NCBI RefSeq assembly: GCF_003604195.1
Contig: NZ_QXGR01000001.1
Coordinates: forward strand, 434,001-498,000
Length of the DNA: 64,000 bases
DNA from: Simplicispira lacusdiani
GTDB taxonomy: Bacteria > Pseudomonadota > Gammaproteobacteria > Burkholderiales > Burkholderiaceae_C
Direction of reading: 5' to 3'
Under the pieces are notes generated by a model that was given only the letters and a program-made list of their open reading frames with translations, was not told the DNA's origin and searched no databases. Shown here one piece after another: positions 24,727 to 33,484 of this stretch. A program made the position numbers and the translations under genes. Numbering within the stretch: the stretch's first letter is position 1; each line of letters starts with the position of its first letter.

Positions 24727-25526
24727 CATCGGTGAAATTGGCATACGAGTTTTGCGCGCGCACCGACCCAGGTCGCGTGCGTGTGAACAACGAGGACGCT
24801 GTCTGCGTTGACCCGCAGGCGCGGCTGGCGCTGCTGGCCGACGGCATGGGGGGCTACAACGCCGGCGAAGTGGCCAGCGGCATGGCCACTACGTTCATCC
24901 GCACGGAACTGGCGCGGTGGTTGGCCGAGGCGGGGCAGCATCTCAAGGCCTTCGATCTGCGGCGCGGCATCGAGATCTGCGTGGACAACGCCAACCAGGC
25001 CATTCTGGGCGCGGCCGAGGCCAACCCCCAGTATTCCGGCATGGGAACGACCTTGGTGGTCGGTGTATTCCAGGGCAGCCGGTTGATGCTGGGGCATATC
25101 GGCGATTCACGTTGCTACCGCCTGCGCGCAGGTGTGCTGGAGCAGATCACGCGCGACCATTCCTGGCTGCAGGAGCAGATCGATGCAGGCCTGATCACTC
25201 CGCAGCAAGCCGCCATGTCGTCGAGCCGCAACCTGGTGACACGGGCGCTGGGCGTCGAAGACAATGTGCTCGTCGAGATCAACGAATTCAAGGTCGAGCC
25301 GCAGGACCTGTACCTCATGTGCTCGGATGGCCTGAGCGAGATGGTGTGCCATGAGGACCTCACGGCCCTTGCGGCTGCCAATGTGCCGCTGGAAGAAAAG
25401 GCGCGGCGCCTCATCGATGCAGCCAATGCCAACGGTGGCCGCGACAACATCAGCGTGGTGCTGGTGCAGGCGGGGCAGACGGGGAGCAGGCGCGGCTTCA
25501 TGTCGAGGCTGCTGCGGACGGCATAG
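24723..25526 (+). CDS. PP2C-type serine/threonine phosphatase
   Basis: This 267-residue cytoplasmic phosphatase has all PP2C metal-binding motifs: RVNNEDA, LLADGMGGYNAGE, GHIGDSRCYR, MCSDGLSEM and GGRDNISV. It overlaps the kinase gene by four bases, so the two are translationally coupled. By analogy with PknB/PstP-type pairs it probably reverses phosphorylation by that kinase. No TM segment or regulatory domain is seen. Confidence 0.94.
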   Translation: MTSVKLAYEFCARTDPGRVRVNNEDAVCVDPQARLALLADGMGGYNAGEVASGMATTFIRTELARWLAEAGQHLKAFDLRRGIEICVDNANQAILGAAEANPQYSGMGTTLVVGVFQGSRLMLGHIGDSRCYRLRAGVLEQITRDHSWLQEQIDAGLITPQQAAMSSSRNLVTRALGVEDNVLVEINEFKVEPQDLYLMCSDGLSEMVCHEDLTALAAANVPLEEKARRLIDAANANGGRDNISVVLVQAGQTGSRRGFMSRLLRTA

Positions 25527-25567
25527 CTTTCATTTATTTACATGCATAACAAGAGCAGGAGTTGGTC

Positions 25568-26236
25568 ATGCCCAAAATGATCGTTTCGATCGACGGTGTC
25601 GTCATCAAGGAGGTGCAGCTCACCAAGGAGCGCACCACGCTAGGACGCCGTCCCTACAACGACATCGTGATCGACAACCTGGCCGTCAGCGGCGAGCATG
25701 CGGTGATCCACATGAACGAACAGGAGAGCGATGTCGAGGTGGAGGACCTGGGCAGCACCAACGGCACCTATGTCAATGGCAAGGCGGTCAAGCGCCAGGT
25801 CCTGCGCAACGGCGATACCGTCGAGGTGGGCAAGTACAAGATCCGCTTCCTCAATGATGCCGAGGCCGAGAACTACGAGAAGACCATGATCTTCAAGCCG
25901 GGCATGGTTCCGCCACCCATTGCTCCTCGGCCGGCCCCTGCGGCCCCAGCGCCCGCGGCATCCGCACAGGCGGCTCCGACGGCAGCCATACGCGTGTTGT
26001 CCGGTGCGGCAGCAGGGCGCGAGGTGGCGTTGACCAAGGTGGTCACCACCATCGGCAAGCCGGGCGTGGCCGTGGCCTCCATCACCCGGCGCCACCATGG
26101 CTATGTGCTGGCCCATGTGGAAGGCCCGGACACCCCCTTGTACAACGGCGCGCACATTGGCATGGAGCCCGTGCCACTGCACAACGGCGACCGGCTGGAG
26201 CTTGCCGGCACCATCATGCAATTCATTCAGGGCTGA
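25568..26236 (+). CDS. FHA-domain protein
   Basis: The start is ATG 25568, with AGGAG at six bases; a TTG two codons earlier is not needed. The 222-residue product has an N-terminal FHA domain with GRRPYNDIVI, a Ser-Gly-His segment (VSGEHAVIH) and LGSTNGTYVNG, the phosphothreonine-binding signature. A Pro/Ala linker (about 120-140) leads to a second, degenerate FHA-like fold with ITRRHHGYVL and LHNGDRLELAG. It is likely a phosphothreonine reader for the adjacent kinase/phosphatase pair. Downstream partners are not evident. Confidence 0.9.
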   Translation: MPKMIVSIDGVVIKEVQLTKERTTLGRRPYNDIVIDNLAVSGEHAVIHMNEQESDVEVEDLGSTNGTYVNGKAVKRQVLRNGDTVEVGKYKIRFLNDAEAENYEKTMIFKPGMVPPPIAPRPAPAAPAPAASAQAAPTAAIRVLSGAAAGREVALTKVVTTIGKPGVAVASITRRHHGYVLAHVEGPDTPLYNGAHIGMEPVPLHNGDRLELAGTIMQFIQG

Positions 26237-26283
26237 CGGCGCGGGTTTCCCTCCACTGATATTGGCACTGCCCAAGGTTTGCC

Positions 26284-28569
26284 ATGCGCAATCAGGGCCA
26301 TGTGAACTTGCTGGGCAGGGCCGCAGGCGGGTTCCGTCGGCGCTGGCGCCGCATGGCCGTGGTGTTGCTGCCCATGCTGCTGGGAGTGCTGCACGCCACG
26401 GGCGCAGTGCCTATCCCCGTGCTGGAGCGTCTGGATCAACTGATTTATGACGCCCGGCTGCGTGCCACCATGCCGCGTACGTTGGACGAGCGCATTGTCA
26501 TCGTCGATATCGACGAGCACAGCCTGGAGCAGATTGGCCACTGGCCTTGGGGGCGGGACAAAATGGCGCGGTTTGCCCAGGAGCTTCTGCAGCGCCAGCA
26601 AGCGGCCGTGGTTGGATTCGACGTGGTCTTTGCCGAGCCCGATGGCAGTTCCGGGCTGGCCCATTTGCGGCGCCTTGCGCAAGGGGCTTTGCAGGGACAA
26701 GGTGGATTTTCCGCGCAGATCGAACAACTGGCCCCGGAGCTTGATTTCGACGCGCGGTTCGCACGGACGCTGAAGGGCCGGGATGTCGTGCTCGGCTACT
26801 ACTTCACCAGTGACCGTGACGGGCGCGCACGCGGGACCTTGCCTGCGCCAGTGCTGGATGCGGCCTCTTTGCAGGGCAGGACCTTGCGCGCAACCTCCTG
26901 GAATGGCCATGGCAGCAACATTGCCGTGTTGGCCGAGGCTGCTCCCGTGGCGGGCTTCTTCAATGCCATGAACGATGAGGATGGCGTGGTGCGTTCTCTG
27001 CCATTGCTGGCTGAATACCAGGGGCAGTACTACGAATCGCTGGCGCTGGCGGTCTTCCGCGTTCTGCTGGGCTTGCCCGAGGTGCGCCCGGGGTTTGCTC
27101 CGGGGGGCGAAAACACGCCAGTGGCCTCCTTGCAAGGCATTGAATTACACCAGGATGGGCGTGCCCAGGTGCTCCCCGTGGACAGCGCGCTGGCGGTTCT
27201 GGTTCCCTATCGGGGGCCTGGAGGCCCTCGGGGCGGATCGTTCCGTTATATCTCGGCATCCGATGTGCTCGAAGGCAAGCTCCCGGAGGCGGCTCTCCAG
27301 GGGCTGATCGTGTTGGTCGGCTCCACCACGCCGGGCCTGCAGGATCTGCGTGCCACGCCGGTGGGCGGCGCCTACCCTGGTGTGGAAACGCATGCGAATG
27401 TGATCGCCAGTTTCTTGGATGGCAGGAGCACGGTGCGTCCCGACTATGCCATCGGGTTCGATGTATTGCAGATCACCTGCACGGGATTGCTGCTGGCCCT
27501 GGCCTTGCCGCTGCTTGGCGCGGGGCCGGCCGTGGCACTGAGCGCGGGCGCCCTGGCCAGCTTGTCGGCACTGAATCTGTGGCTGTACCAGGCGCACGGT
27601 CTGGCCATGCCGCTGGCCGCTGCACTGGCGTTGGTGCTGCTGGCCTATGTGCTGAACATGAGCTACGGCTATTTCGTGGAGAGCCGGGCCAAGCGGGGGC
27701 TGGCGCAGCTTTTTGGCACCTATGTTCCCCCCGAACTGGTTGATGAGATGGTTCTGGAGCCTGAGCGCTACAGCATGCGGGCCGCCAGCGAGCAGCTGAC
27801 GGTCATGTTCTGCGACATGCGCGGTTTCACCGCCATGTCCGAACGCATGGAGCCGGTGCAGTTGCAGGCCCTGCTCAACGATATTTTCACCCGGTTGACG
27901 CAGGTAATCCGCAGCCGGCGCGGCACCATCGACAAGTACATGGGCGACTGTGTGATGGCCTTCTGGGGCGCCCCGGTGAGCACGCCGGAGCATGCCAGCC
28001 TTGCGGTGCAGGCTGCGCTGGGCATGGTGCAAGCAGTGCAGCAGCTCAATGCGGAGCACCGTGCGCACGGTTTGCCCGCAATCGGGGTGGGTATCGGCCT
28101 CAACACTGGTGCCATGTGCGTGGGCGACATGGGTTCTGATATCCGGCGCAGCTATACCGTGATCGGCGATGCCGTGAACCTGGGCTCGCGCCTGGAAGGG
28201 CTTTGCAAAGTCTATGGCGTGGAGATTGTGGTCAGCGAAACAACGCAGACACAGGCTCCTGGATTCGTGTGGCAGGAGCTCGACCGCGTATGTGTCAAGG
28301 GCAAGGAGCAGGCCGTGGCCATTTTCCGGCCCTTGGGGGAGTTGGGTTTCCTGGACGCAGCGCAACAACAGGGACTCGATACATGGCATCGATGGCTGGC
28401 GGCATTCCGCTCCCAAGACTGGGCGCGCTGTGACGAACTTTGGCCTGCATTGCAGACCCAACCACCAGGCGGTAATCTGCTGGATCTGTATGCCGAGCGC
28501 CTGCAGGTCCAGCGGGTGTTACCCTACGATCCTCACTGGGATGGGGCCACCCATTTCGATACCAAGTAA
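26284..28569 (+). CDS. CHASE2-sensor class III adenylate cyclase
   Basis: This 761-residue protein has an N-terminal TM, a CHASE2 domain carrying IDEHSLEQIGHWPWGRD (matching the kinase's CHASE2), three TM segments at about 390-465 and a class III cyclase domain (about 490-690). Metal-binding Asp511 (FCDMRGF) and Asp555 (KYMGDC), adenine-specifying Lys551 and Asp629 (VIGDAVN), and transition-state Asn632 and Arg636 are present. It should therefore produce cAMP. A short C-terminal extension follows. The shared sensor type and proximity suggest it responds to the same class of signals as the kinase. The phosphodiesterase gene follows 14 bases later. Confidence 0.93.
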   Translation: MRNQGHVNLLGRAAGGFRRRWRRMAVVLLPMLLGVLHATGAVPIPVLERLDQLIYDARLRATMPRTLDERIVIVDIDEHSLEQIGHWPWGRDKMARFAQELLQRQQAAVVGFDVVFAEPDGSSGLAHLRRLAQGALQGQGGFSAQIEQLAPELDFDARFARTLKGRDVVLGYYFTSDRDGRARGTLPAPVLDAASLQGRTLRATSWNGHGSNIAVLAEAAPVAGFFNAMNDEDGVVRSLPLLAEYQGQYYESLALAVFRVLLGLPEVRPGFAPGGENTPVASLQGIELHQDGRAQVLPVDSALAVLVPYRGPGGPRGGSFRYISASDVLEGKLPEAALQGLIVLVGSTTPGLQDLRATPVGGAYPGVETHANVIASFLDGRSTVRPDYAIGFDVLQITCTGLLLALALPLLGAGPAVALSAGALASLSALNLWLYQAHGLAMPLAAALALVLLAYVLNMSYGYFVESRAKRGLAQLFGTYVPPELVDEMVLEPERYSMRAASEQLTVMFCDMRGFTAMSERMEPVQLQALLNDIFTRLTQVIRSRRGTIDKYMGDCVMAFWGAPVSTPEHASLAVQAALGMVQAVQQLNAEHRAHGLPAIGVGIGLNTGAMCVGDMGSDIRRSYTVIGDAVNLGSRLEGLCKVYGVEIVVSETTQTQAPGFVWQELDRVCVKGKEQAVAIFRPLGELGFLDAAQQQGLDTWHRWLAAFRSQDWARCDELWPALQTQPPGGNLLDLYAERLQVQRVLPYDPHWDGATHFDTK

Positions 28570-28583
28570 AGGTCGCTGCAACC

Positions 28584-29375
28584 ATGAAAGTCCGCGTGCT
28601 GGGTTGTTCCGGGGCCATAGCCCGGGATTGCCGCACCACTTCGTTCCTGATCGATGGACGCATCCTTATCGATGCCGGCACGGGCGCGGGCGATCTCACT
28701 CTCGATGAGATGCAGGCGATCGACCATGTATTGCTGACGCATTCCCACCTGGACCACATCGCTGCGCTGCCCTTGATGCTGGATGCCGTTTCGTCCCGTA
28801 GGCTGCAGCCCGTGCAGGTCCATGCCTTGCCCGAAACCATCGCCGCGCTCCAGGCCCATGTTTTCAACAACATCATCTGGCCCGATTTCAGCCGTATCCC
28901 GAGCAGCGCGGCCCCATTTGTTCGCTATAGCGCAGTAGCCGTGGGCCAGTTGCTGCGCATCGCTGGCGTAGCCATCGAGGTTTTGCCTGCCGAGCACACC
29001 GTCCCTGCCGTGGGCTATGCCGTGCAGGGAGAAGCGGGATGGTGGGTATACAGCGGTGACACGGGCCGCAACCCAGCATTCTGGCGGCGCGTGAACCAGA
29101 TTCCCATGGCCGTGCTGGTGATAGAAACCGCCTTCAGTAACCGCGAAAGCGCCCTGGCTGAGCGTGCCCTGCACCTGGCGCCCCACATCCTGGCGCAGGA
29201 GCTTGCGCAATTGAACCCGGCGCGCCCCTGTCCCATCTACATCACCCACACCAAGCCGTCGGAAACCGCGCTCATCATGGAAGAGATTCGGAGGTTCGAT
29301 GCCTGCACGCCCCATGGATTTGATGCGCCGCATGACATTCGGTGGTTGCAGGCGGGGGATGTCCTCAGTATTTAG
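28584..29375 (+). CDS. Class II 3',5'-cyclic-nucleotide phosphodiesterase
   Basis: This 263-residue metallo-beta-lactamase-fold protein contains the class II signature H-x-H-L-D-H (THSHLDH; His53, His55, Asp57, His58). It also has GDTG, and a late ITHTKPSE histidine motif as in yeast PDE1 and bacterial CpdP. It should hydrolyse cAMP. Its place right after the adenylate cyclase gives a coupled on/off cAMP pair, which is uncommon as a directly linked arrangement. No signal peptide is seen, so it is cytoplasmic. Confidence 0.9.
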   Translation: MKVRVLGCSGAIARDCRTTSFLIDGRILIDAGTGAGDLTLDEMQAIDHVLLTHSHLDHIAALPLMLDAVSSRRLQPVQVHALPETIAALQAHVFNNIIWPDFSRIPSSAAPFVRYSAVAVGQLLRIAGVAIEVLPAEHTVPAVGYAVQGEAGWWVYSGDTGRNPAFWRRVNQIPMAVLVIETAFSNRESALAERALHLAPHILAQELAQLNPARPCPIYITHTKPSETALIMEEIRRFDACTPHGFDAPHDIRWLQAGDVLSI

Positions 29376-29512
29376 CAAAAATGTTGTTGACGGATCGATG
29401 GCCCGACAAAAATGTCGACAGAAGGCGGCCTGACGAACCTAACTTGTTACGCTCCGCCCTGATGGACTGCGGCGAGAGTTACATGAAATACATTCAGTGA
29501 CGCGTTGACGTA

Positions 29513-29528
29513 TGGCATGAAAAATGCT
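29513..29528 (+). promoter_or_regulatory. Sigma-54 promoter of pilA
   Basis: TGGCATG-AAAA-ATGCT has the diagnostic GG (29514-29515) and GC (29526-29527) ten bases apart, matching the -24/-12 pattern at all but one core position. Transcription would start near 29539, about 30 bases before the pilin ATG. Type IV pilin genes are typically driven by RpoN with PilSR. Confidence 0.75.
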
Positions 29529-29568
29529 TCATCATGCCTGCATGTGCAATTTTCCTAGGAGTTTTCTT

Positions 29569-29997
29569 ATGAAGCGTACCGTACAACAAGGTTTCACCTT
29601 GATCGAGTTGATGATCGTTGTGGCGATCATCGGCATCTTGGCTGCCATTGCGCTGCCGGCTTATCAGGACTACACCATCCGCACGCAAGTGTCGGAGGGG
29701 ATGAGTCTGATGGGTGGTGCCAAGAATGGTGTGGGCGATTATTGGGCAGATAAGGGTGTCTTCCCGGGCAGTAACGCTTCAGCAGGCGTCGCCAGTTCGA
29801 CTTCTATCATTGGTTCTTATGTTTCGAGCGTCGCTGTGGGCGCTGGCGGTGTCATCACTGCAACTTACGGCCGGAAAGCCAATACCAAGATCAATGCTGG
29901 CACCTGCACCCTCACCCCGATCGACAATGGCGGCAGCTTGACCTGGAATGGTACTTGCTCCTTTGATGCCAAGTGGCGGCCAAACGCATTCCGTTAA
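29569..29997 (+). CDS. pilA: Type IV major pilin PilA
   Basis: From ATG 29569 (TAGGAG upstream) the prepilin is 142 residues. It has a short positively charged leader, MKRTVQQG, cut before Phe9, and the conserved hydrophobic [20 protein letters not shown] helix with Glu13 (position 5 of the mature protein). The C-terminal loop is closed by two cysteines (GTCTLTP and NGTCSFD). It is exported and assembled into type IVa pili for adhesion, twitching and DNA uptake. A sigma-54 promoter lies upstream and an intrinsic terminator downstream. The longer frame from 29524 is rejected. Confidence 0.97.
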   Translation: MKRTVQQGFTLIELMIVVAIIGILAAIALPAYQDYTIRTQVSEGMSLMGGAKNGVGDYWADKGVFPGSNASAGVASSTSIIGSYVSSVAVGAGGVITATYGRKANTKINAGTCTLTPIDNGGSLTWNGTCSFDAKWRPNAFR

Positions 29998-30031
29998 TTC
30001 GGGTAGTGCGAACACGGACACATATGGGTCC

Positions 30032-30063
30032 AAAAAAACCCGGCCGAGCCGGGTTTTTTTTTT
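30032..30063 (+). terminator. Intrinsic terminator after pilA
   Basis: CCCGGC (30039-30044), loop CGA and GCCGGG (30048-30053) are preceded by seven A and followed by ten T. It should end the pilA transcript and separate it from the second pilin gene. Confidence 0.9.
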
Positions 30064-30107
30064 GAAAATGCCACATGTACTCTGGATGATTATTTAGGAG
30101 TTTAATT

Positions 30108-30563
30108 ATGAGGCATGCGAAATTTAAGCGGCAATCACCGGATAGTGCATCGGGTTTCACGTTGATTGAGTTAATGATTGTGGTTGCAATCATTGGTATT
30201 CTTGCTGCTATTGCATTGTCGGCATACCAGGATTACACCATTCGTGCGCAAGTGGCGGAGAGTGCGGTACTCATGTCACGAGCGAAAGAAAGTACGTATC
30301 AATTCTGGACGGCACGTGGCGCATTTCCCGGGTCGAATGCTTCCGCAGGCATTGCTGCAGCAAGCTCGATAAAAGGGTCGTACGTTAGTACGGTTTCTAT
30401 AGGAGCAGGGGGTATTATCACGGCAACCTTTGGTGGTAAGGCGAATGTTAATATCAGTGGTCAAAACTGTTCGCTAACACCGATTAATAATGATGGCAGT
30501 TTGACTTGGCGAGGGCAATGCACTTTTGCAAATAAATGGCGCTCTTTGGCATTTCGTGATTGA
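30108..30563 (+). CDS. Second type IV pilin
   Basis: This 151-residue prepilin has a good AGGAG site before ATG 30108. Its leader is longer (16 residues, ending SASG before Phe17) than that of PilA. The N-terminal helix is almost identical, with Glu21 (position 5 of the mature form), and the cysteine-closed C-terminal loop is conserved. The mature sequences align over their length, pointing to duplication. This copy has much higher AT content and different codon use, so it may be an imported or diverging paralogue. It starts the AT-rich island. No clear promoter lies in the 44 bases after the pilA terminator. It overlaps nothing but is followed after 16 bases by the GT-C gene. Confidence 0.92.
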   Translation: MRHAKFKRQSPDSASGFTLIELMIVVAIIGILAAIALSAYQDYTIRAQVAESAVLMSRAKESTYQFWTARGAFPGSNASAGIAAASSIKGSYVSTVSIGAGGIITATFGGKANVNISGQNCSLTPINNDGSLTWRGQCTFANKWRSLAFRD

Positions 30564-30579
30564 AAAGGGCATTGATTTG

Positions 30580-32595
30580 ATGAATTCTTTGCGCTCTGAG
30601 CCTCGGAATAGTGAGTCTGGACTCTTTCTTTTTGTGGCTGCTGTAATTGTATTTCCAGGGGTATATTGGATTTACTCTTTGGCTCAGGGCTTGACTTGGC
30701 AATTCGATGATTTAATTAATCTGAAGGGATTGTCGGATGTAAGTAGTCGGACCGGGCTAGTTAATTTTGTTTTTGGTGGAATTGCAGGTCCATTGGGGCG
30801 CCCAGTTTCGCTTATCACCTTTGTCGCTAATTATGCGGATTGGCCCGGTAATCCCTGGGGGATCGTGCAGTTGACATTGGTGCTTCATGCCATCAATAGC
30901 GCTTTGGTATTTCTTCTTGCTCGTCGCATTTTACTAAGCAGCCATCACTTGGTGAACGGCTCGGTTCTTGCGGAGAGGTTGGCGGCGCTAGTGGCGGTGC
31001 TTTGGCTTATTCTGCCTATTCATGCAAGCAGTGCACTTATGCCTGTACAGCGCATGACGCATGTATCAGCCTTTTTCGTGCTGTTGGCTCTTTATGGATA
31101 CATGGTGCTGCGTCAGCACCAAGGTGGTAGCGTTCCTACGCTAGCGGGAATGGCAAACATTGCCATATGGCTAATAGTAACGGGCTTGGCAGCAGCCTTT
31201 GCTAAAGAAAATGGCGTAACAGTTATCACATTCGTTTTTCTGCTGGAGGTTTTTTGTTTTTCTAGTGGCTGGAGGGGGCGCCAAATGGGGGGGGCTGGCT
31301 GGCTGTGGAGAATTTGGCTGATGCTGGCGGGCAGCGCAGTGGCTTTAGCGATGGTATGGTATGCCGCGGCCAACTGGAATGTAATAACTGAAAATTTTAA
31401 ACTGTATCGAGGATATGCTTGGAATGAGCATATTGCCACGCAGTTTGTGATCACAATAGAGTATTTTCGACAGATTGTTTTGCCGCGCAGTGCGCTTTTG
31501 GGACCATTTCACGATAATCATACTCTGTATGATTGGAGTATGGCGGCTCCTTATTGGGCTATTGTGGCCTGGTGTGTTTTTCTATCGTCTGCATTTTGGC
31601 TTGCGCGCAAAGCATTAACGCCATCGACGAGGACTCTTGGTTGGACTGGGATTGCGGCTGTCCTGTGGTTTTTTTCAGCTCACCAAGTTGAATCCACAAT
31701 TATTCCATTGGAGCTTTATTTTGAGCATCGGAATTATTTGGCAGGCTTAGGGATATGTTTTTGGCTGGTGCTGCTTTTTAACCACGGGGTGCAAGTGGCT
31801 AGAAAAAAGGTCGTCCCTTATGTTCTTGCTGTATTGTATCTTTCGTATCTGATTTTTTCTCTACAGCAGGTTACTTCTCTCTGGGGACAGCCAATCTTGG
31901 CGCATGATCTTTGGCAAAAAAATCATCCCTCTTCGATTCGCGCAGCACAATCTGTCATACAGGATGCCGTCAGTTTGGGTTTCCATGATGCCGCGTTTTC
32001 ATTTGCAGACGAATTCATAGAAAAGTTTGATGCAGTGGATGTTGCAATCCAAATGATGCCTTTGCGATGCAGGTATCGCAGTGAAAGTGAGCAAAAAGAA
32101 AGTTTTGATACTTTGCTGCAGCAAGTTGAAAAAATGCGTACGCCCGGGGGAATTCCGACTGGGTTGGCGGCCTTTGGAGAGGCTGTACGTGATGGTGCTT
32201 GTGCAGGTGTTGATGAGGCCCAGTATCATTATTTTCTGCAACGACTTCTTCTGCGTCCACAAGTTCAGCACGCTACACGGGTCCGTCATCATGTTTATTA
32301 TGAATTGGCATTGATGGCGAAAAATAAGAAAAACATGAGTGGATATATTGATTATTTACAGCTAACTTTTTGGGACTTTCCGACAATCTCTGTTGCTCAA
32401 ATAGTGGCGGCGACCTTGTTCCAAGAGCAGCGTATTGATGAGGCAATAGATTGGATTGATAGGGTGATTGAGCATGCGCCTAATCGATCACTTCGTATGT
32501 CGTGGAGCATGACGTTGAGAAGCATGCGCGATGCACTTTTGGGTATCCAGCAATCATTGATTGAAGCTAGACCACCTCAAGAGATAGAATTTTAA
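30580..32595 (+). CDS. GT-C fold membrane glycosyltransferase, TMTC/PMT-like (candidate pilin glycosyltransferase)
   Basis: From ATG 30580 the protein is 671 residues. It has about ten or eleven TM segments followed by a soluble C-terminal helical region of roughly 230 residues, possibly TPR-like. The first periplasmic loop has the acidic pair Asp43-Asp44 (QFDDLINL), then GRPVSLITFVANY and NPWGIVQLTLVLHAINSALV. This pattern recalls TMTC-type GT-C O-mannosyltransferases, which take sugar from a polyprenyl-phosphate donor. Placed directly after a pilin gene, as TfpO/TfpW are in Pseudomonas, it may modify pilin, but the acceptor is inferred. A run of eight G (31287-31294) lies within the gene. 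Confidence 0.7.
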   Translation: MNSLRSEPRNSESGLFLFVAAVIVFPGVYWIYSLAQGLTWQFDDLINLKGLSDVSSRTGLVNFVFGGIAGPLGRPVSLITFVANYADWPGNPWGIVQLTLVLHAINSALVFLLARRILLSSHHLVNGSVLAERLAALVAVLWLILPIHASSALMPVQRMTHVSAFFVLLALYGYMVLRQHQGGSVPTLAGMANIAIWLIVTGLAAAFAKENGVTVITFVFLLEVFCFSSGWRGRQMGGAGWLWRIWLMLAGSAVALAMVWYAAANWNVITENFKLYRGYAWNEHIATQFVITIEYFRQIVLPRSALLGPFHDNHTLYDWSMAAPYWAIVAWCVFLSSAFWLARKALTPSTRTLGWTGIAAVLWFFSAHQVESTIIPLELYFEHRNYLAGLGICFWLVLLFNHGVQVARKKVVPYVLAVLYLSYLIFSLQQVTSLWGQPILAHDLWQKNHPSSIRAAQSVIQDAVSLGFHDAAFSFADEFIEKFDAVDVAIQMMPLRCRYRSESEQKESFDTLLQQVEKMRTPGGIPTGLAAFGEAVRDGACAGVDEAQYHYFLQRLLLRPQVQHATRVRHHVYYELALMAKNKKNMSGYIDYLQLTFWDFPTISVAQIVAATLFQEQRIDEAIDWIDRVIEHAPNRSLRMSWSMTLRSMRDALLGIQQSLIEARPPQEIEF

Positions 32596-32616
32596 AATAC
32601 TGACGACAAATTAGTG

Positions 32617-33483
32617 ATGCGTATATCAATCGTCTTGCCTGCGAAGAATGAGGAGGCGGCCATTGGCGGCACAGTAGATGCGGCATTGCGGGCTATTTCG
32701 CAATATAAACCAGAAATTGAGGTTATCGTAATTGACGATGGTTCAACTGATGGGACCGCTGCGGCAGCAGAAATGGCTGGGGCTCGTGTAATTTATCATC
32801 CGTATGGAAAAGGTAATGGTGCGGCGATAAAAACCGGAGCAAGAGTGGCAAATGGTCAAATCGTCGTATTTATGGATGCTGATGGGCAACATGATCCATC
32901 CGATATTCCTCGTCTGCTAGAGAAAATAGAGCAGGGTTACGATATGGTTGTGGGTGCACGACAGAAAGGCTCGCAGGCCAGTATTGGGCGCGGATTGGCC
33001 AATGCGCTGTATAACCGGCTTGCATCTTGGATGGTGGGCCATCAGGTGGAGGACCTTACTTCTGGTTTCCGGGCGGTACGCGCTGATAAATTCTCTGAGT
33101 TTCTATATCTTTTGCCTAATGGCTTTTCTTATCCAACCACAAGCACCATGGCGTTTTTTAGGGCCGGGTACTCGGTTTCATATGTGCCCATACATGCAGC
33201 TCGGCGCATAGGGAAAAGTCATATAAAATTGTTTCGTGATGGTGCAAGATTTTTGATTATCATATTTAAGATTGGAACACTTTTTTCTCCATTGAAAATA
33301 TTTGCCCCAGTGGCCTTGTTGATGTTCCTGCTGGCTAGCGGCTGGTATGGCTGGACATACGTCCATGAGGGGCGATTTACCAATATGAGTGCATTATTGT
33401 ATACAGGAGGGGTAATGGTTTTCTTGCTGGGTTTGATATCTGAGCAAATTACCTCTCTAATGTATCAGCGCATAGAGAAATAG
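32617..33483 (+). CDS. GT2 polyprenyl-phosphate glycosyltransferase (DPM1-like)
   Basis: This 288-residue protein starts at ATG 32617 (GTG 32614 possible). The GT-A domain has VLPAKNEEAAIGGTV at the start, IDDGSTDGT, and the DxD-type MDADGQHD, followed by VVGARQKGSQASIGR, as in dolichol- or undecaprenyl-phosphate sugar synthases. Two C-terminal TM segments anchor it. It should make a lipid-linked monosaccharide, the donor class used by GT-C enzymes, and lies right after the GT-C gene. The sugar is unknown. Confidence 0.85.
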   Translation: MRISIVLPAKNEEAAIGGTVDAALRAISQYKPEIEVIVIDDGSTDGTAAAAEMAGARVIYHPYGKGNGAAIKTGARVANGQIVVFMDADGQHDPSDIPRLLEKIEQGYDMVVGARQKGSQASIGRGLANALYNRLASWMVGHQVEDLTSGFRAVRADKFSEFLYLLPNGFSYPTTSTMAFFRAGYSVSYVPIHAARRIGKSHIKLFRDGARFLIIIFKIGTLFSPLKIFAPVALLMFLLASGWYGWTYVHEGRFTNMSALLYTGGVMVFLLGLISEQITSLMYQRIEK

Positions 33484-33484
33484 T

